In this document: in pieces, positions 7,905-15,682 of the stretch
Numbering within the stretch: the first letter of the stretch is position 1
How the letters are laid out: each line of letters begins with the position of its first letter
Assembly: GCA_937927975.1 (NCBI GenBank)
Contig: CALEZT010000116.1
Location: 1 to 30,533, forward strand
Reading direction: 5' to 3'
Length of the DNA stretch: 30,533 nt
Source: an uncultured Phycisphaerales bacterium
Lineage (GTDB): Bacteria; Planctomycetota; Phycisphaerae; Sedimentisphaerales; Anaerobacaceae
Program-made: the position numbers and the translations under genes
Notes under the pieces: model-generated
The model's database searches: none
The model's input: the letters and a program-made list of their open reading frames with translations, nothing else
What the model was told of the DNA's origin: nothing

Positions 7905-8522
7905 ATGGGATCGATGTGCCCATCTCGCGGTCGAGCACTGGGTTCGGCGCAGGGACAGAGAATTGCCTTTGTGCAACCCCTGGTAGTTGGAGTTGAGAGA
8001 ACCGTGGCCAGCAACGACTCGGAACGCCCTATGGCAGATGCCATCTTCCGGGAACATGGAGAGTTCATCCGCCTCGTTCTTCGCCATCAGGCCGGCAGCA
8101 GCCTGGATGTCGAGGATCTGTTCCAGGGGTTCTACCTGGTCCTGATCCAAAAGCCCGTGCCGGCCGAGGTGCGGGATGTTCGCGGCTATTTGTACCGGGC
8201 CCTCGTTCATCACGTGATCGATGCGGCCCGTCTCCGCCAGACTTACGCCATCGCGGTGAAAAAATATGCCCAAGAGCGAAAGATTTCCATCAACAAACGA
8301 CCCGCGGAAAACGCCTTTATCGACGAAGAACAGCAGGACGCAGCCATCTCCAGTCTGGCCCGGGGGCTGCAGGCGAGGGAGGCTCAGGCTTTGGTGATGA
8401 GGTATCGCGACGATTGCAGCATTCTGGAAATCGCGACGAGAATGGGAATCAACAAGCGGACCGTGAGCCGGTATCTGTCGCAGAGCTTGCGAAAGCTCCA
8501 GAGGAGGCTGGCTCCCGAATGA
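7905..8522 (+). CDS. RNA polymerase sigma-70 family (ECF-like) sigma factor
   Basis: 205 residues from the ATG at 7905. Region sigma2 is at about 47-112 (FREHGEFIRLVLRHQAG, then VEDLFQGFYLVL and GYLYRALVHHVIDAAR). Region sigma4 is at 150-202, with the helix-turn-helix CSILEIATRMGINKRTVSRY. The first ~42 residues are not part of the sigma fold. GTG at 8004 or ATG at 8031 are alternative starts, but neither has a good ribosome site, and the promoter places the RNA start on the ATG at 7905. The next gene starts 10 bases after the stop and encodes a membrane protein with zinc-finger anti-sigma motifs, so the two probably form a sigma/anti-sigma pair. Confidence 0.88.
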   Translation: MGSMCPSRGRALGSAQGQRIAFVQPLVVGVERTVASNDSERPMADAIFREHGEFIRLVLRHQAGSSLDVEDLFQGFYLVLIQKPVPAEVRDVRGYLYRALVHHVIDAARLRQTYAIAVKKYAQERKISINKRPAENAFIDEEQQDAAISSLARGLQAREAQALVMRYRDDCSILEIATRMGINKRTVSRYLSQSLRKLQRRLAPE

Positions 8523-8531
8523 GAGGTTGGT

Positions 8532-10166
8532 ATGACCATGTACGGACACGGCGAGAGTCTCTGTCAGGAGGCAAGGGAGCACTACTACGATTTTCTCTGT
8601 AAGGGGGGCCAGGCCGTTCCAGAGGCCATAGCCCATCACATTCAAGATTGCCCGTTTTGCCAGGACGAGGTTCGTCGCCTCGGGGATGCGATTGGCGGAT
8701 CCGATGATCCATCCCGGCCTGCTGCCATCCCGCGGGATAACGTGGTCGTCGAGGCCCTGAGCCGGGAGTTTGAGTTGCTCGGCCGGCAGGTACGGTGTTG
8801 CCACGCCAGGCCGTTCCTGCCCGAGCTTGCGTCTCCATCGCGGCAAATTCGTATTCCCACACCCGTCACGGTCCACGTGGAGAATTGTCCACAGTGCACG
8901 AAGGATTTGGCGACGGTCGGCCGGTTGGAGCTTGCCAATGGGCAATTGAAGCGACTGGGCGAGTTTTTCCGCCTTTCGCCAAGCGACGACCTGCCACCGG
9001 ATGCGTGGATGCCCGCGGCGGCAGCTTTGGCTTCGTTTTCATTCGACAAGTCGCATCCCGATGACCTCAACCGCGCATGTTGCTGCCCGCGAAGCCGCAG
9101 GTGGGTGCACGAACAGAGGGCCCAGGCGGCTGCGGGCATGGACGCCCGGATCGATCGGGCAGGCGTGCTGGCCTGCGACGAGATCTCGACGTCCGATCTG
9201 TTCGATTTTGTTCTGCCCTTCGGACTGGATGCCCAGATGATTCGCAGGACCACCGGCCGACGCGACGCGGTCGGGACCCACGTACGTCGATGCCGGGCGT
9301 GCATGGAGAGGGTCCAGTCCCTGCATCGGACGGTTTACGGGATCGCGGAAAGGGCCGACACCGAGATCGAAACGATCTATCGTTGCGAGGAACAGACAAG
9401 CGAGGCCTCCGACGAGAAGGCCGGCGCCCCCCATCGCTACCCTGTCGATTTGTGGGTCGTGCAGAACAAGCGGGCGAAACCATCGCGTGTCCGCCTGCCG
9501 GCAAGCCCCCTCTTTCTGGCGGGAAGCGTCTCTCTGGTCGCGATCGTCGTCCTGGCGACGGTTCTGTCGTTTACGACGAGCGCCGCCAAAGGCACGAATT
9601 TCAAAGAACTCCGCAAAAGCATCCGGCAAGCGCCCAACGTACACGTAAGATCGGTCAGCGAGGGGGATCCAAGCTCGGTCTATGAGACGTGGGTGTCCCG
9701 CGAGCTGAACCAGTACGCGATGCGATCCAGAGCATCGAGCGAAGTGACCGATCTGAACGCGAGAACCAGGATCATCATCGACCCGGACGGCCGGCGGCAC
9801 CCGCCGATTGCGCTCAAAGGCCGAACGCTCGATCAGTACCGTATGTACATGGACCAGGACGATCTGTTTGCGGGCGCCCCGTTCGAAGAGGAGCTTCGGG
9901 AAGTGACGAACGACCGGTCGGATCCATCGGCCCCACGACTGCTGATGTACGAGATCGTGAGGAGCGAAGTCACCGCCGGCGGCGCCACCATCCAGCGAAG
10001 GTGGCGGGTCTTCATCGATCCGGCGCAGAAACTGCCGACCAGAGCAGAATTCTTCCAGCGGGCTTGCGAAGAGCTTCCCTGGGTACACACTGGAACGACC
10101 GAGCTGGTGTATCCGACGAAGGCCCAGATGGAGAAGGCATTCAGGGAGTTGGCACAGGCGAAGTGA
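8532..10166 (+). CDS. Membrane protein with three HxxxCxxC anti-sigma-type zinc motifs and an exported C-terminal domain
   Basis: 544 residues; the start at 8532 has GAGAGG about six bases upstream, overlapping the end of the sigma gene. The cytoplasmic part (1-320) holds three HxxxCxxC motifs: His36-Cys40-Cys43, His115-Cys119-Cys122 and His250-Cys254-Cys257. Most zinc-binding anti-sigma factors have one. A single membrane helix spans about 325-349. The outside part (354-544) begins FKELRKSIRQAPNVHV and may adopt a LolA/RseB-like half-barrel; this is an inference from its pattern of strands. Likely role: holding the upstream sigma factor at the membrane and sensing an envelope signal. The 3' end overlaps the convergent prepilin gene by 26 bases. 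Confidence 0.75.
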   Translation: MTMYGHGESLCQEAREHYYDFLCKGGQAVPEAIAHHIQDCPFCQDEVRRLGDAIGGSDDPSRPAAIPRDNVVVEALSREFELLGRQVRCCHARPFLPELASPSRQIRIPTPVTVHVENCPQCTKDLATVGRLELANGQLKRLGEFFRLSPSDDLPPDAWMPAAAALASFSFDKSHPDDLNRACCCPRSRRWVHEQRAQAAAGMDARIDRAGVLACDEISTSDLFDFVLPFGLDAQMIRRTTGRRDAVGTHVRRCRACMERVQSLHRTVYGIAERADTEIETIYRCEEQTSEASDEKAGAPHRYPVDLWVVQNKRAKPSRVRLPASPLFLAGSVSLVAIVVLATVLSFTTSAAKGTNFKELRKSIRQAPNVHVRSVSEGDPSSVYETWVSRELNQYAMRSRASSEVTDLNARTRIIIDPDGRRHPPIALKGRTLDQYRMYMDQDDLFAGAPFEEELREVTNDRSDPSAPRLLMYEIVRSEVTAGGATIQRRWRVFIDPAQKLPTRAEFFQRACEELPWVHTGTTELVYPTKAQMEKAFRELAQAK

Positions 10167-11019
10167 CTGCGAGAGAGGGATCGGGCTTGGGCTGCCACAA
10201 GGGGCTCTTATCCCACGTCGTGCCGTCAGTCTTTTCGACCGCCAATTCGTCAGCGGGCTTCTTGATCCCCACGCTGCCGTCGGCGAACCCGACGTTCACC
10301 GTCTTATGAGGGTGCCGCCCTCCAACGGAGTCCAAATCCTGCCCCTGACAGACAGTCTTCTGGCGATTGATGCTCATGCCCGGCACATAGGCGGCGTCCT
10401 GGGCCGACCCCATCAATGGAACCTCCAACGCCGCATCCAGAATCGGCAGATCCGCGGGCGGTTCTCCGGTCGCATGCCACCAACTGATCAGACCGTACCC
10501 GCTGTCGGTCACGAGCAGGGTTTCCGACGGACGTGGAACCTGATGGGCCGCCAGGGGCATCCCAAAGAAGGGTTTGTAGGGCTTGAGGTATTGCACGGCG
10601 TGCAAGACGGAGAGATTCGCCCCGTAGTTGCCGCACAGGATGTTCAGGTCCAGCCAACGGTTCTCCAGGCGTTTCGACGGGCAGACCATCGCCTTGTAGC
10701 CATCCATCGTCAGGTGATTGAGCCTCTGGATGCGGTCAAACCACCACCAGCCTCCCGGATCCATGAAACCCGCGGAACCTGCGGCGCGACCGGTCAGCCC
10801 AATCTTGGGATCGGGGTTTTCGAATCCGGGCGGAAACCTCTCATGGGCGGTTTCATAGACGAGCAACCCCGTCACCAACTGTCTGACGTTGGCTGCGCAC
10901 GCAGCGGCTCGGGCCTGTTCCCGCACGATCCGAAGTCCCTCGACCGCGAACGCCAGCAACAACGCGACGATGCCCACCACCACGAGCAATTCGATCAACG
11001 TGAACCCAAAGCGTCGCAT
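10141..11019 (-). CDS. Prepilin-type protein with H-X9-DG motif (DUF1559-like)
   Basis: 292 residues from the ATG at 11019. The N-terminus MRRFG/FTLIELLVVVGIVALLLAF is a type IV prepilin signal: cleavage after Gly5, Glu at mature position 5, then one hydrophobic helix. The globular part has GGRHPHKTVNVGFADGSV near the C-terminus, the H-X9-DG motif found in the very large planctomycete pseudopilin-like family. These are thought to assemble through type II secretion or type IV pilus machinery. Longer starts (to 11319) are excluded because a perfect promoter with TATAAT lies directly before 11019. The start appears to be leaderless, as no ribosome site is present. Confidence 0.88.
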   Translation of the reverse strand: MRRFGFTLIELLVVVGIVALLLAFAVEGLRIVREQARAAACAANVRQLVTGLLVYETAHERFPPGFENPDPKIGLTGRAAGSAGFMDPGGWWWFDRIQRLNHLTMDGYKAMVCPSKRLENRWLDLNILCGNYGANLSVLHAVQYLKPYKPFFGMPLAAHQVPRPSETLLVTDSGYGLISWWHATGEPPADLPILDAALEVPLMGSAQDAAYVPGMSINRQKTVCQGQDLDSVGGRHPHKTVNVGFADGSVGIKKPADELAVEKTDGTTWDKSPLWQPKPDPSLAVTSPVPTP

Positions 11020-11025
11020 GTTGTC

Positions 11026-11054
11026 ATTATAGAGTCCACAAATCCGAGAGTCAA
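11026..11054 (-). promoter_or_regulatory. Strong sigma70 promoter of the prepilin gene, leaderless arrangement
   Basis: Minus strand: TTGACT (11054-11049), 17-base spacer, TATAAT (11031-11026), then exactly six bases before the ATG at 11019. Transcription should begin at or next to the start codon. The layout is identical to that of the sigma factor promoter at 7870-7898. Confidence 0.75.
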
Positions 11055-11186
11055 TGACCGGACTGTGCCTGAATCGGGAAAATAATCCCCCTGTCTGGCC
11101 AGCGGCCTTCGCACGTGCGACGGTCGATGCCTCCATCGGGCCTCCCTGCCTCAACGTGCATGACGAAGCCCCACGGGGCCCCGCGA

Positions 11187-11384
11187 TCAGCGTCGGACGG
11201 AAACCGCCTGCCTCGGCCGGTACTCGTCGCAAAGACTGTCGGCCCAGGTGAACACCGGCGAACCCTTTTCCGCCAACAGGGCAACCCGCCCGCTGACCAG
11301 CCTCATACAATGTCCCCATGTGGGCCTCTCAATGCACGTGTGTGCAGGAGAGAAATGCTCACAGGTCTCACAGAGTCGCTTCAT
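11187..11384 (-). CDS. Small Cys-rich (zinc-ribbon-like) hypothetical protein
   Basis: 65 residues with five Cys: C5xxC8, C17, C26 and C52, plus several His, in the order CETCEHFSP, HTCIERPTWGHC and LCDEYRP. This spacing is protein-like and suggests a small metal-binding fold. No known family is named with certainty. The ribosome site is weak (AGGG about 13 bases upstream of the ATG at 11384). It lies on the same strand as the prepilin gene, about 130 bases upstream of that gene's promoter. The function is unknown. Confidence 0.6.
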   Translation of the reverse strand: MKRLCETCEHFSPAHTCIERPTWGHCMRLVSGRVALLAEKGSPVFTWADSLCDEYRPRQAVSVRR

Positions 11385-11768
11385 GAGCCGACATCTTTCC
11401 CTAAATCCCTCTAAAATCCGGCCCGATGATGGAAATACGAGCCCGTCATCTCAGCCAAGCCCTTCTCCGAGAGCTATACAGGGAAGGCGTGTACAAAGCG
11501 GCGAATGTTGATGAGAAAAAAGCGAGGATGGGCGAAATTTTCGCGGCGGCTCCCCCCCCTCGCACACGGCCTGAAGCGACTTGACGCAACATTCGGAACT
11601 GTCCGATAACTTCAGGGCCGACCGCACAGACGGCCCCAAGATTAAAGCTTCCCAGCCCGGATGCCGACAAGATAACTAGCGGGCCGATTCCCTCGCAGGG
11701 GTCGGTCCCCACACCGGACACAGAAAGAGCCGGAACACGGAGCAGGAACACCGGACGACAAAGCCGAT
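11385..11768. other. Gene-free stretch
   Basis: 384 bases between the divergent small Cys-rich gene and the kinase-like gene. A 101-codon minus-strand frame (11446-11751) is not convincing. TTGACG at 11581-11586 with GATAAC at 11605-11610 (18-base spacing) is a weak candidate promoter for the plus-strand gene. No other structure seen. Confidence 0.4.
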
Positions 11769-12506
11769 ATGACGTGCACGACTTCCTACGCCCCCAGAGC
11801 GCAAGCCGCGACTGTCCTGAGGGATTTCACGATCCAAGGGGCCGCCGAACTCGGCGAATGCGTCGGCGGGCAGTCGTTTCGCGCCGTCCGCAAACAGGAC
11901 GGTCGGCCCGTCCTGCTGCACAAGTTCCGACCGGCCGCCCCGTTGACCGCGTTGGGACCGCTCCTCAAGGACAAGGAATCGACGGACTTCCGCAGCCCTT
12001 TCGTCACGCAGTTCGGCGACCTGTTCGCTGTGGCGGGCAGCGCATATCTGGTCGAACCCCTGCCTGTTTGTTCGAGCCTGAGCGATGTCTGGCGGCACGT
12101 TCTGCAGAACCGTCCCGAACAGACGATCACTGTGATGGCGGTTCTGATCCGCCAGATGATCTCGATCACGCACCAGCTTCTTCGCAAAGGCAGCAACCAC
12201 GGAGCCCTGGACGTGCGGAACATCGTCCTGGCCCCGACAGGCTGTTTCGGCCTGCTGGCCTCCCATGTAGAGTGCGAAGGTGGCGTTCAGTGGCTCCGCA
12301 GGAACCAGGCGTGCCTGCCGAAATCCGATTGCCACGCCCTGGTGGACGTCCTGACCTCGCTGCTGGATCTCGACATCGAAGTCGCAACCGCCCGAAACGC
12401 ATCGATGCGGGTCTCCGCGGATATCCATTGCAGAATCCGCACTCTGGCGCACGCCCTCGAACAGGCCCGACACCACCACCGCCGACCGGTCCAGTCCAAG
12501 CGATAA
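11769..12506 (+). CDS. Degenerate protein-kinase-like (pseudokinase) protein
   Basis: 245 residues. The layout follows a Ser/Thr kinase domain without its catalytic residues. GECVGGQSFRAVRKQDGRPVL resembles the glycine-rich strand pair, with Lys52 at the beta3 position (LLHKF). A hinge-like AYLVEPLP lies at about 92-99, and HGALDVRNIVL (144-154) replaces the catalytic HRDLKPxNILL: His and Asn remain, but the catalytic Asp is Ala and the Lys is Asp. There is no DFG motif where it should follow (GLLASHV). The family assignment is inferred from this pattern, not from a search. It probably acts by binding rather than phosphorylating. No clear ribosome site is seen at 11769, so the start is uncertain. 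Confidence 0.6.
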   Translation: MTCTTSYAPRAQAATVLRDFTIQGAAELGECVGGQSFRAVRKQDGRPVLLHKFRPAAPLTALGPLLKDKESTDFRSPFVTQFGDLFAVAGSAYLVEPLPVCSSLSDVWRHVLQNRPEQTITVMAVLIRQMISITHQLLRKGSNHGALDVRNIVLAPTGCFGLLASHVECEGGVQWLRRNQACLPKSDCHALVDVLTSLLDLDIEVATARNASMRVSADIHCRIRTLAHALEQARHHHRRPVQSKR

Positions 12507-12611
12507 CCGACTCCCCAGTTCCACGCGTGACCACAAAATCCCCCCTTACAAGGAGGATGATTCACCGGGCGTTTCGGCCCCCTGCCCTACCCGAATTGGC
12601 GATGAAACGCT

Positions 12612-12639
12612 TTGACGGAACGGAGAAGCAAGATAGAAT
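12612..12639 (+). promoter_or_regulatory. Sigma70-type promoter of the PQQ-propeller gene
   Basis: TTGACG (12612-12617), 16-base spacer, TAGAAT (12634-12639). The predicted leader of about 50 bases ends with AAGGAGG just before the ATG at 12697. Confidence 0.55.
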
Positions 12640-12696
12640 AGGACCCCTGTGTATGACAACAGCGAAAGATAGGATCCTGCATAAGGAGGACACAAC

Positions 12697-13923
12697 ATGA
12701 CAATCGCTCGACGGACAACGTACGTATTGTGTGCCCTGGTGTTGGTCGTGGGAATCCGACAGACTGCCTTCGGGGCCGATTGGCCCTGCTATCGCGGCCC
12801 GGACCACAACGGAATCAGCAAAGAAATCGACTGGAGCTCCAACTGGGGCCAGACCGGACCGAAGGCGCTTTGGAAGAAGTCTGTGGGGATCGGGTTCTCC
12901 ACGACCGCTGTGGCCGACGGCCGGGTCTACACCATGGGCAACAGCGGCAAGGACACCAACACCGACACCGTCTACTGCTTCGACGCCCAGACCGGCCAGG
13001 AGATCTGGAAGCATTCCTACCCCTGTCCGCTCCAGCCCAAGTACTACGACGGCGGCACCCTCTCGACGCCCACCGTCGACGCCGGAAAGGTCTACACCCT
13101 CAGCAAGATGGGCGACCTCTTCTGCTTCGACGCCAAGACCGGCAAGATCCTCTGGCAGAAGCAGTTGAACAAGGACATGGGCTTCGAGCTGCCGACGTGG
13201 CACTTCTCCAGTTCGCCTCTGGTCCAGGGCGACAGGCTGTTCCTGAACGTCGGCGAAGCGGGCCTGGCCCTGAACAAGGACACCGGCGACGTCGTCTGGC
13301 AGAGCGGCAAAGGCAAGTGCGGCTACGCGACCCCGGTCCCGTTCACGATAGACGGGAAAGCGGCTCTGGCGATCTTCACCGAGGTCTCCCTCGTCGCGGT
13401 CGATCCCGCCGACGGCAAGCAGCTCTGGCAGTATCCCTGGAAGACGCAGTACGAAGTGAATGCCGCCGATCCGATCATCGTCGGCAACCGGATCTTCCTT
13501 TCCAGCGGCTACAAGCGAGGCTGCGGCCTGATCGAGATCGTCGGCGGCCAGCCCAAGAAGCTCTGGGAGAACAAGACCATGGCCATGCAGATCAACTCCC
13601 CGATCCTGCGCGACGGCTACGTCTACGGATTCGATGAGAACATCTTGAAATGCGTCAAGCTCGACGACGGCAAGGAGCAGTGGCAGGACAAGAGCCTGGG
13701 CAAAGGCTCGCTCATGATGAGCCAGGATGGCCGGCTGATCCTCACGAGCGACAAGGGCGAACTGGTCGTCGCCAAGGCCGATCCGCAGAAGTTCGACGTC
13801 GTGGCCCGCTTCCAGGCGCTGCCCAAGGGCCTGTGCTGGACGAGTCCCGTCCTGTCCCACGGCAAGATCTACGTCCGCAACACGCCGGGAGATTTCGTCT
13901 GCCTGGACGTCAGCGGAAAGTAG
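12697..13923 (+). CDS. Exported PQQ-binding-like beta-propeller repeat protein
   Basis: 408 residues; AAGGAGG lies eight bases before the ATG. The signal peptide is at residues 1-26, ending AFGA. The mature protein starts with DWPCYRGPDHNGIS, common to planctomycete members (WPxxRGPxxNG). It then has propeller blades with the A-D-G-x-x-Y and C-F-D-A-x-T-G-x-x-x-W pattern: YCFDAQTGQEIWKH, FCFDAKTGKILWQK, ALNKDTGDVVWQS, VDPADGKQLWQYP and others. Such propellers can bind PQQ in dehydrogenases, but in this group most are BamB-like or of unknown role, and no PQQ-enzyme catalytic block is seen. Location: periplasm or cell surface. The downstream gap to DUF39 holds a palindromic repeat, so co-transcription is uncertain. 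Confidence 0.88.
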   Translation: MTIARRTTYVLCALVLVVGIRQTAFGADWPCYRGPDHNGISKEIDWSSNWGQTGPKALWKKSVGIGFSTTAVADGRVYTMGNSGKDTNTDTVYCFDAQTGQEIWKHSYPCPLQPKYYDGGTLSTPTVDAGKVYTLSKMGDLFCFDAKTGKILWQKQLNKDMGFELPTWHFSSSPLVQGDRLFLNVGEAGLALNKDTGDVVWQSGKGKCGYATPVPFTIDGKAALAIFTEVSLVAVDPADGKQLWQYPWKTQYEVNAADPIIVGNRIFLSSGYKRGCGLIEIVGGQPKKLWENKTMAMQINSPILRDGYVYGFDENILKCVKLDDGKEQWQDKSLGKGSLMMSQDGRLILTSDKGELVVAKADPQKFDVVARFQALPKGLCWTSPVLSHGKIYVRNTPGDFVCLDVSGK

Positions 13924-13931
13924 TACGAGGT

Positions 13932-14010
13932 TTGAAGTTTCAAGTGTCAAGTGCGGGAGAATGTCTCTTGTCTCCGACTTCAAACTTCAAACTTGACACT
14001 TGAAGCTTCC
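13932..14010. repeat. Palindromic intergenic repeat (TTCAAGTGTCAAGT type)
   Basis: A perfect 14-bp inverted repeat, TTCAAGTGTCAAGT (13939-13952) against ACTTGACACTTGAA (13991-14004). The flanks are TTTGAAG and ACTTCAAACTTCAAAC. It fills most of the 99-base gap between the propeller gene and the DUF39 gene and could form a long hairpin in RNA. It may act as a terminator or attenuator, but no T run is present. Confidence 0.65.
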
Positions 14011-14022
14011 TGAGACGGAGTT

Positions 14023-15213
14023 ATGAAAACCTACGAACAGATCAACGACCGGATCGCGTCGGGCAAGGCCGTCGTGCTGACCGCCGACGAGATCATGGAC
14101 TACGTGGATAAGAAAGGCCTGGAGGCCGCCGCCAAGGAGGTGGACGTCGTTACCACCGCCACCTTCGGGCCGATGTGCTCCTCCGGCTGCTTCATCAATT
14201 TCGGCCATTCCAAGCCCAAGATCCGCATGTCGGAAGCGTGGATCGAGGACGTCCTGGTCTATACCGGGATCGCGGCGGTGGACGTCTACCTGGGCGCGAC
14301 CCAACTGCGTCATGGCGACCCCGCCAACATGTACCCTCCCGGCGAGTTCCGCTACGGCGGCGGCCACGTCATCGAAGACCTCGTCGCAGGCAAGTCGCTC
14401 CAGCTTTTCGCCCTGTCCTATGGGACCGACGAATACCCTCGCCGCGAGATCCGCACGTACTTCACGATCCATGACCTCAACCAGGCCATCATGGTCAACC
14501 CGCGAAACTGCTACCAGAACTACAACGTCGCGGTGAACGATTCGGATCGCACGATCTACACGTACCTGGGCGTCCTGGAGCCCCGCCGGGGCAACGCGAC
14601 CTACTGTTCCGCGGGTCAGTTGTCGCCATTGTTGAACGACCCGTGCTACGACGTCATCGGCGTCGGCACCCGCGTCTGGCTGGCCGGCGCGCATGGACAC
14701 GTGTACGCCGAGGGCACGCAGCACGCGGGCGCCTGCGAGCGGACCCCCAACGGCGTACCCAAGGAAGGCGCCGGGACGCTGGCCCTGACCGGGGACATGA
14801 AACAGATGCGTCCGGAGTTCGTCCGGGGCGCCAGCTTCCGCGGCTATGGCGTCTCGCTGGCCCTGGGCGTCGGGGTGCCCATCCCGATCCTCAACGAGCA
14901 GGTCCTCCAGCGGACGTGCGTCCGCGATAGGGACATCCTGGCCCCGGTGATCGACTACAGCACGGATTATGGACAAAAGACCGGCCGGGTGATCTGCCAC
15001 GTCAATTACGAGCAGCTCCGCAGCGGCCAGATCGAGATCGACGGCAAGAAGATCATCGTCGGCTCGCTCTCATCCTACCACAAGGCCCTGGAGATCGCCA
15101 ACCTCCTGGCCGACGAGATCCGACGGGGCGAGTTCCTCATTTCTCCGCCCATCCAGCCGCTGCCCAAGAACACCACGATGAAACCTCTGGTGATCAGAAA
15201 GAAGCCCGCATGA
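14023..15213 (+). CDS. Homocysteine biosynthesis protein (DUF39), L-aspartate semialdehyde sulfurtransferase
   Basis: 396 residues, matching the DUF39/HcyBio family. In methanogens this family, with a NIL-ferredoxin partner, makes homocysteine directly from aspartate semialdehyde and a sulfide-derived sulfur. Visible blocks: INDRIASGKAVVLTADE near the N-terminus, the Cys pair in GPMCSSGCF (Cys52, Cys56), GATQLRHGD, CYQNYNVAVN, and the C-terminal VICHVNYEQLRSGQIEI. Archaeal members often carry C-terminal CBS domains; this one ends without them. The start has ACGGAG about eight bases upstream. The stop overlaps the next start as ATGA, indicating translational coupling. It belongs with the two following genes. 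Confidence 0.9.
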   Translation: MKTYEQINDRIASGKAVVLTADEIMDYVDKKGLEAAAKEVDVVTTATFGPMCSSGCFINFGHSKPKIRMSEAWIEDVLVYTGIAAVDVYLGATQLRHGDPANMYPPGEFRYGGGHVIEDLVAGKSLQLFALSYGTDEYPRREIRTYFTIHDLNQAIMVNPRNCYQNYNVAVNDSDRTIYTYLGVLEPRRGNATYCSAGQLSPLLNDPCYDVIGVGTRVWLAGAHGHVYAEGTQHAGACERTPNGVPKEGAGTLALTGDMKQMRPEFVRGASFRGYGVSLALGVGVPIPILNEQVLQRTCVRDRDILAPVIDYSTDYGQKTGRVICHVNYEQLRSGQIEIDGKKIIVGSLSSYHKALEIANLLADEIRRGEFLISPPIQPLPKNTTMKPLVIRKKPA

Positions 15214-15629
15214 GCCAGACCCTCACCAAGAAGCTGGTCTTGTTCTTCCCTCGATACGACTGCGAACAGCCGATCATCTATCGGCTCGTGAAAGACCACA
15301 ACCTGATCGTGAACGTCTACCGCGCCAAGGTGACGCCGGAAGAAGAAGGATATCTCGTTCTCGACGTGACTGGCGACGGACAGGACATCGACAACGCGAT
15401 GGAGTTCATCAAGAGCTGCAACGTCGTGGTCAACCACAGCGGCAAAGGCGTCAGTTGGGACGAGCATCGCTGCGCCCACTGCGGTCAATGCGTCACGCAC
15501 TGCCCCACCGACGCCCTGCACGTCGCCGATCCCGCAACGCGGCGGATCGCCTTCGACGAGGACGAGTGCATCGAATGCCTGGCGTGCATAAAGGTGTGCC
15601 CGTTCGGGGCGTGCGCGTCGGCGTTCTGA
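15210..15629 (+). CDS. NIL domain / two [4Fe-4S] ferredoxin partner of the homocysteine synthase
   Basis: 139 residues. Residues 5-75 form a NIL (ACT-like) domain (KKLVLFFPRYDCEQPIIYRL and following). Residues 82-137 form a bacterial-type ferredoxin with two complete cluster motifs, CAHCGQCVTHCP and CIECLACIKVCP. This fusion is the known partner of DUF39 proteins and is thought to supply electrons or sulfur for the sulfurtransferase reaction. The start overlaps the DUF39 stop by four bases. The downstream gap of 53 bases before UPF0280 contains a short repeat. Confidence 0.92.
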   Translation: MSQTLTKKLVLFFPRYDCEQPIIYRLVKDHNLIVNVYRAKVTPEEEGYLVLDVTGDGQDIDNAMEFIKSCNVVVNHSGKGVSWDEHRCAHCGQCVTHCPTDALHVADPATRRIAFDEDECIECLACIKVCPFGACASAF

Positions 15630-15663
15630 ATCGACTATCTACGATTGACGATTTACTATTTCC
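15630..15663. repeat. Short AT-rich intergenic repeat (ACGATT/GACGATT type)
   Basis: The short gap between the ferredoxin and UPF0280 genes contains CTATCTACGATTGACGATTT and TACTATTT, much more AT-rich than its neighbours and made of ACGATT repeats. Similar phrases occur between genes in other environmental genomes. Only one copy is seen here. Confidence 0.4.
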
Positions 15664-15682
15664 CGAAATCGCGGGTCGTGAT

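Noticed and set aside
11446..11751. A 101-codon minus-strand frame before the kinase-like gene
   Set aside because: No ribosome site, no family pattern, and it spans the likely promoter region of the divergent gene.
12562..13983. A 473-codon minus-strand frame
   Set aside because: Antisense to the PQQ-propeller gene, which has clear repeats and a ribosome site. The composition is typical of a shadow frame.
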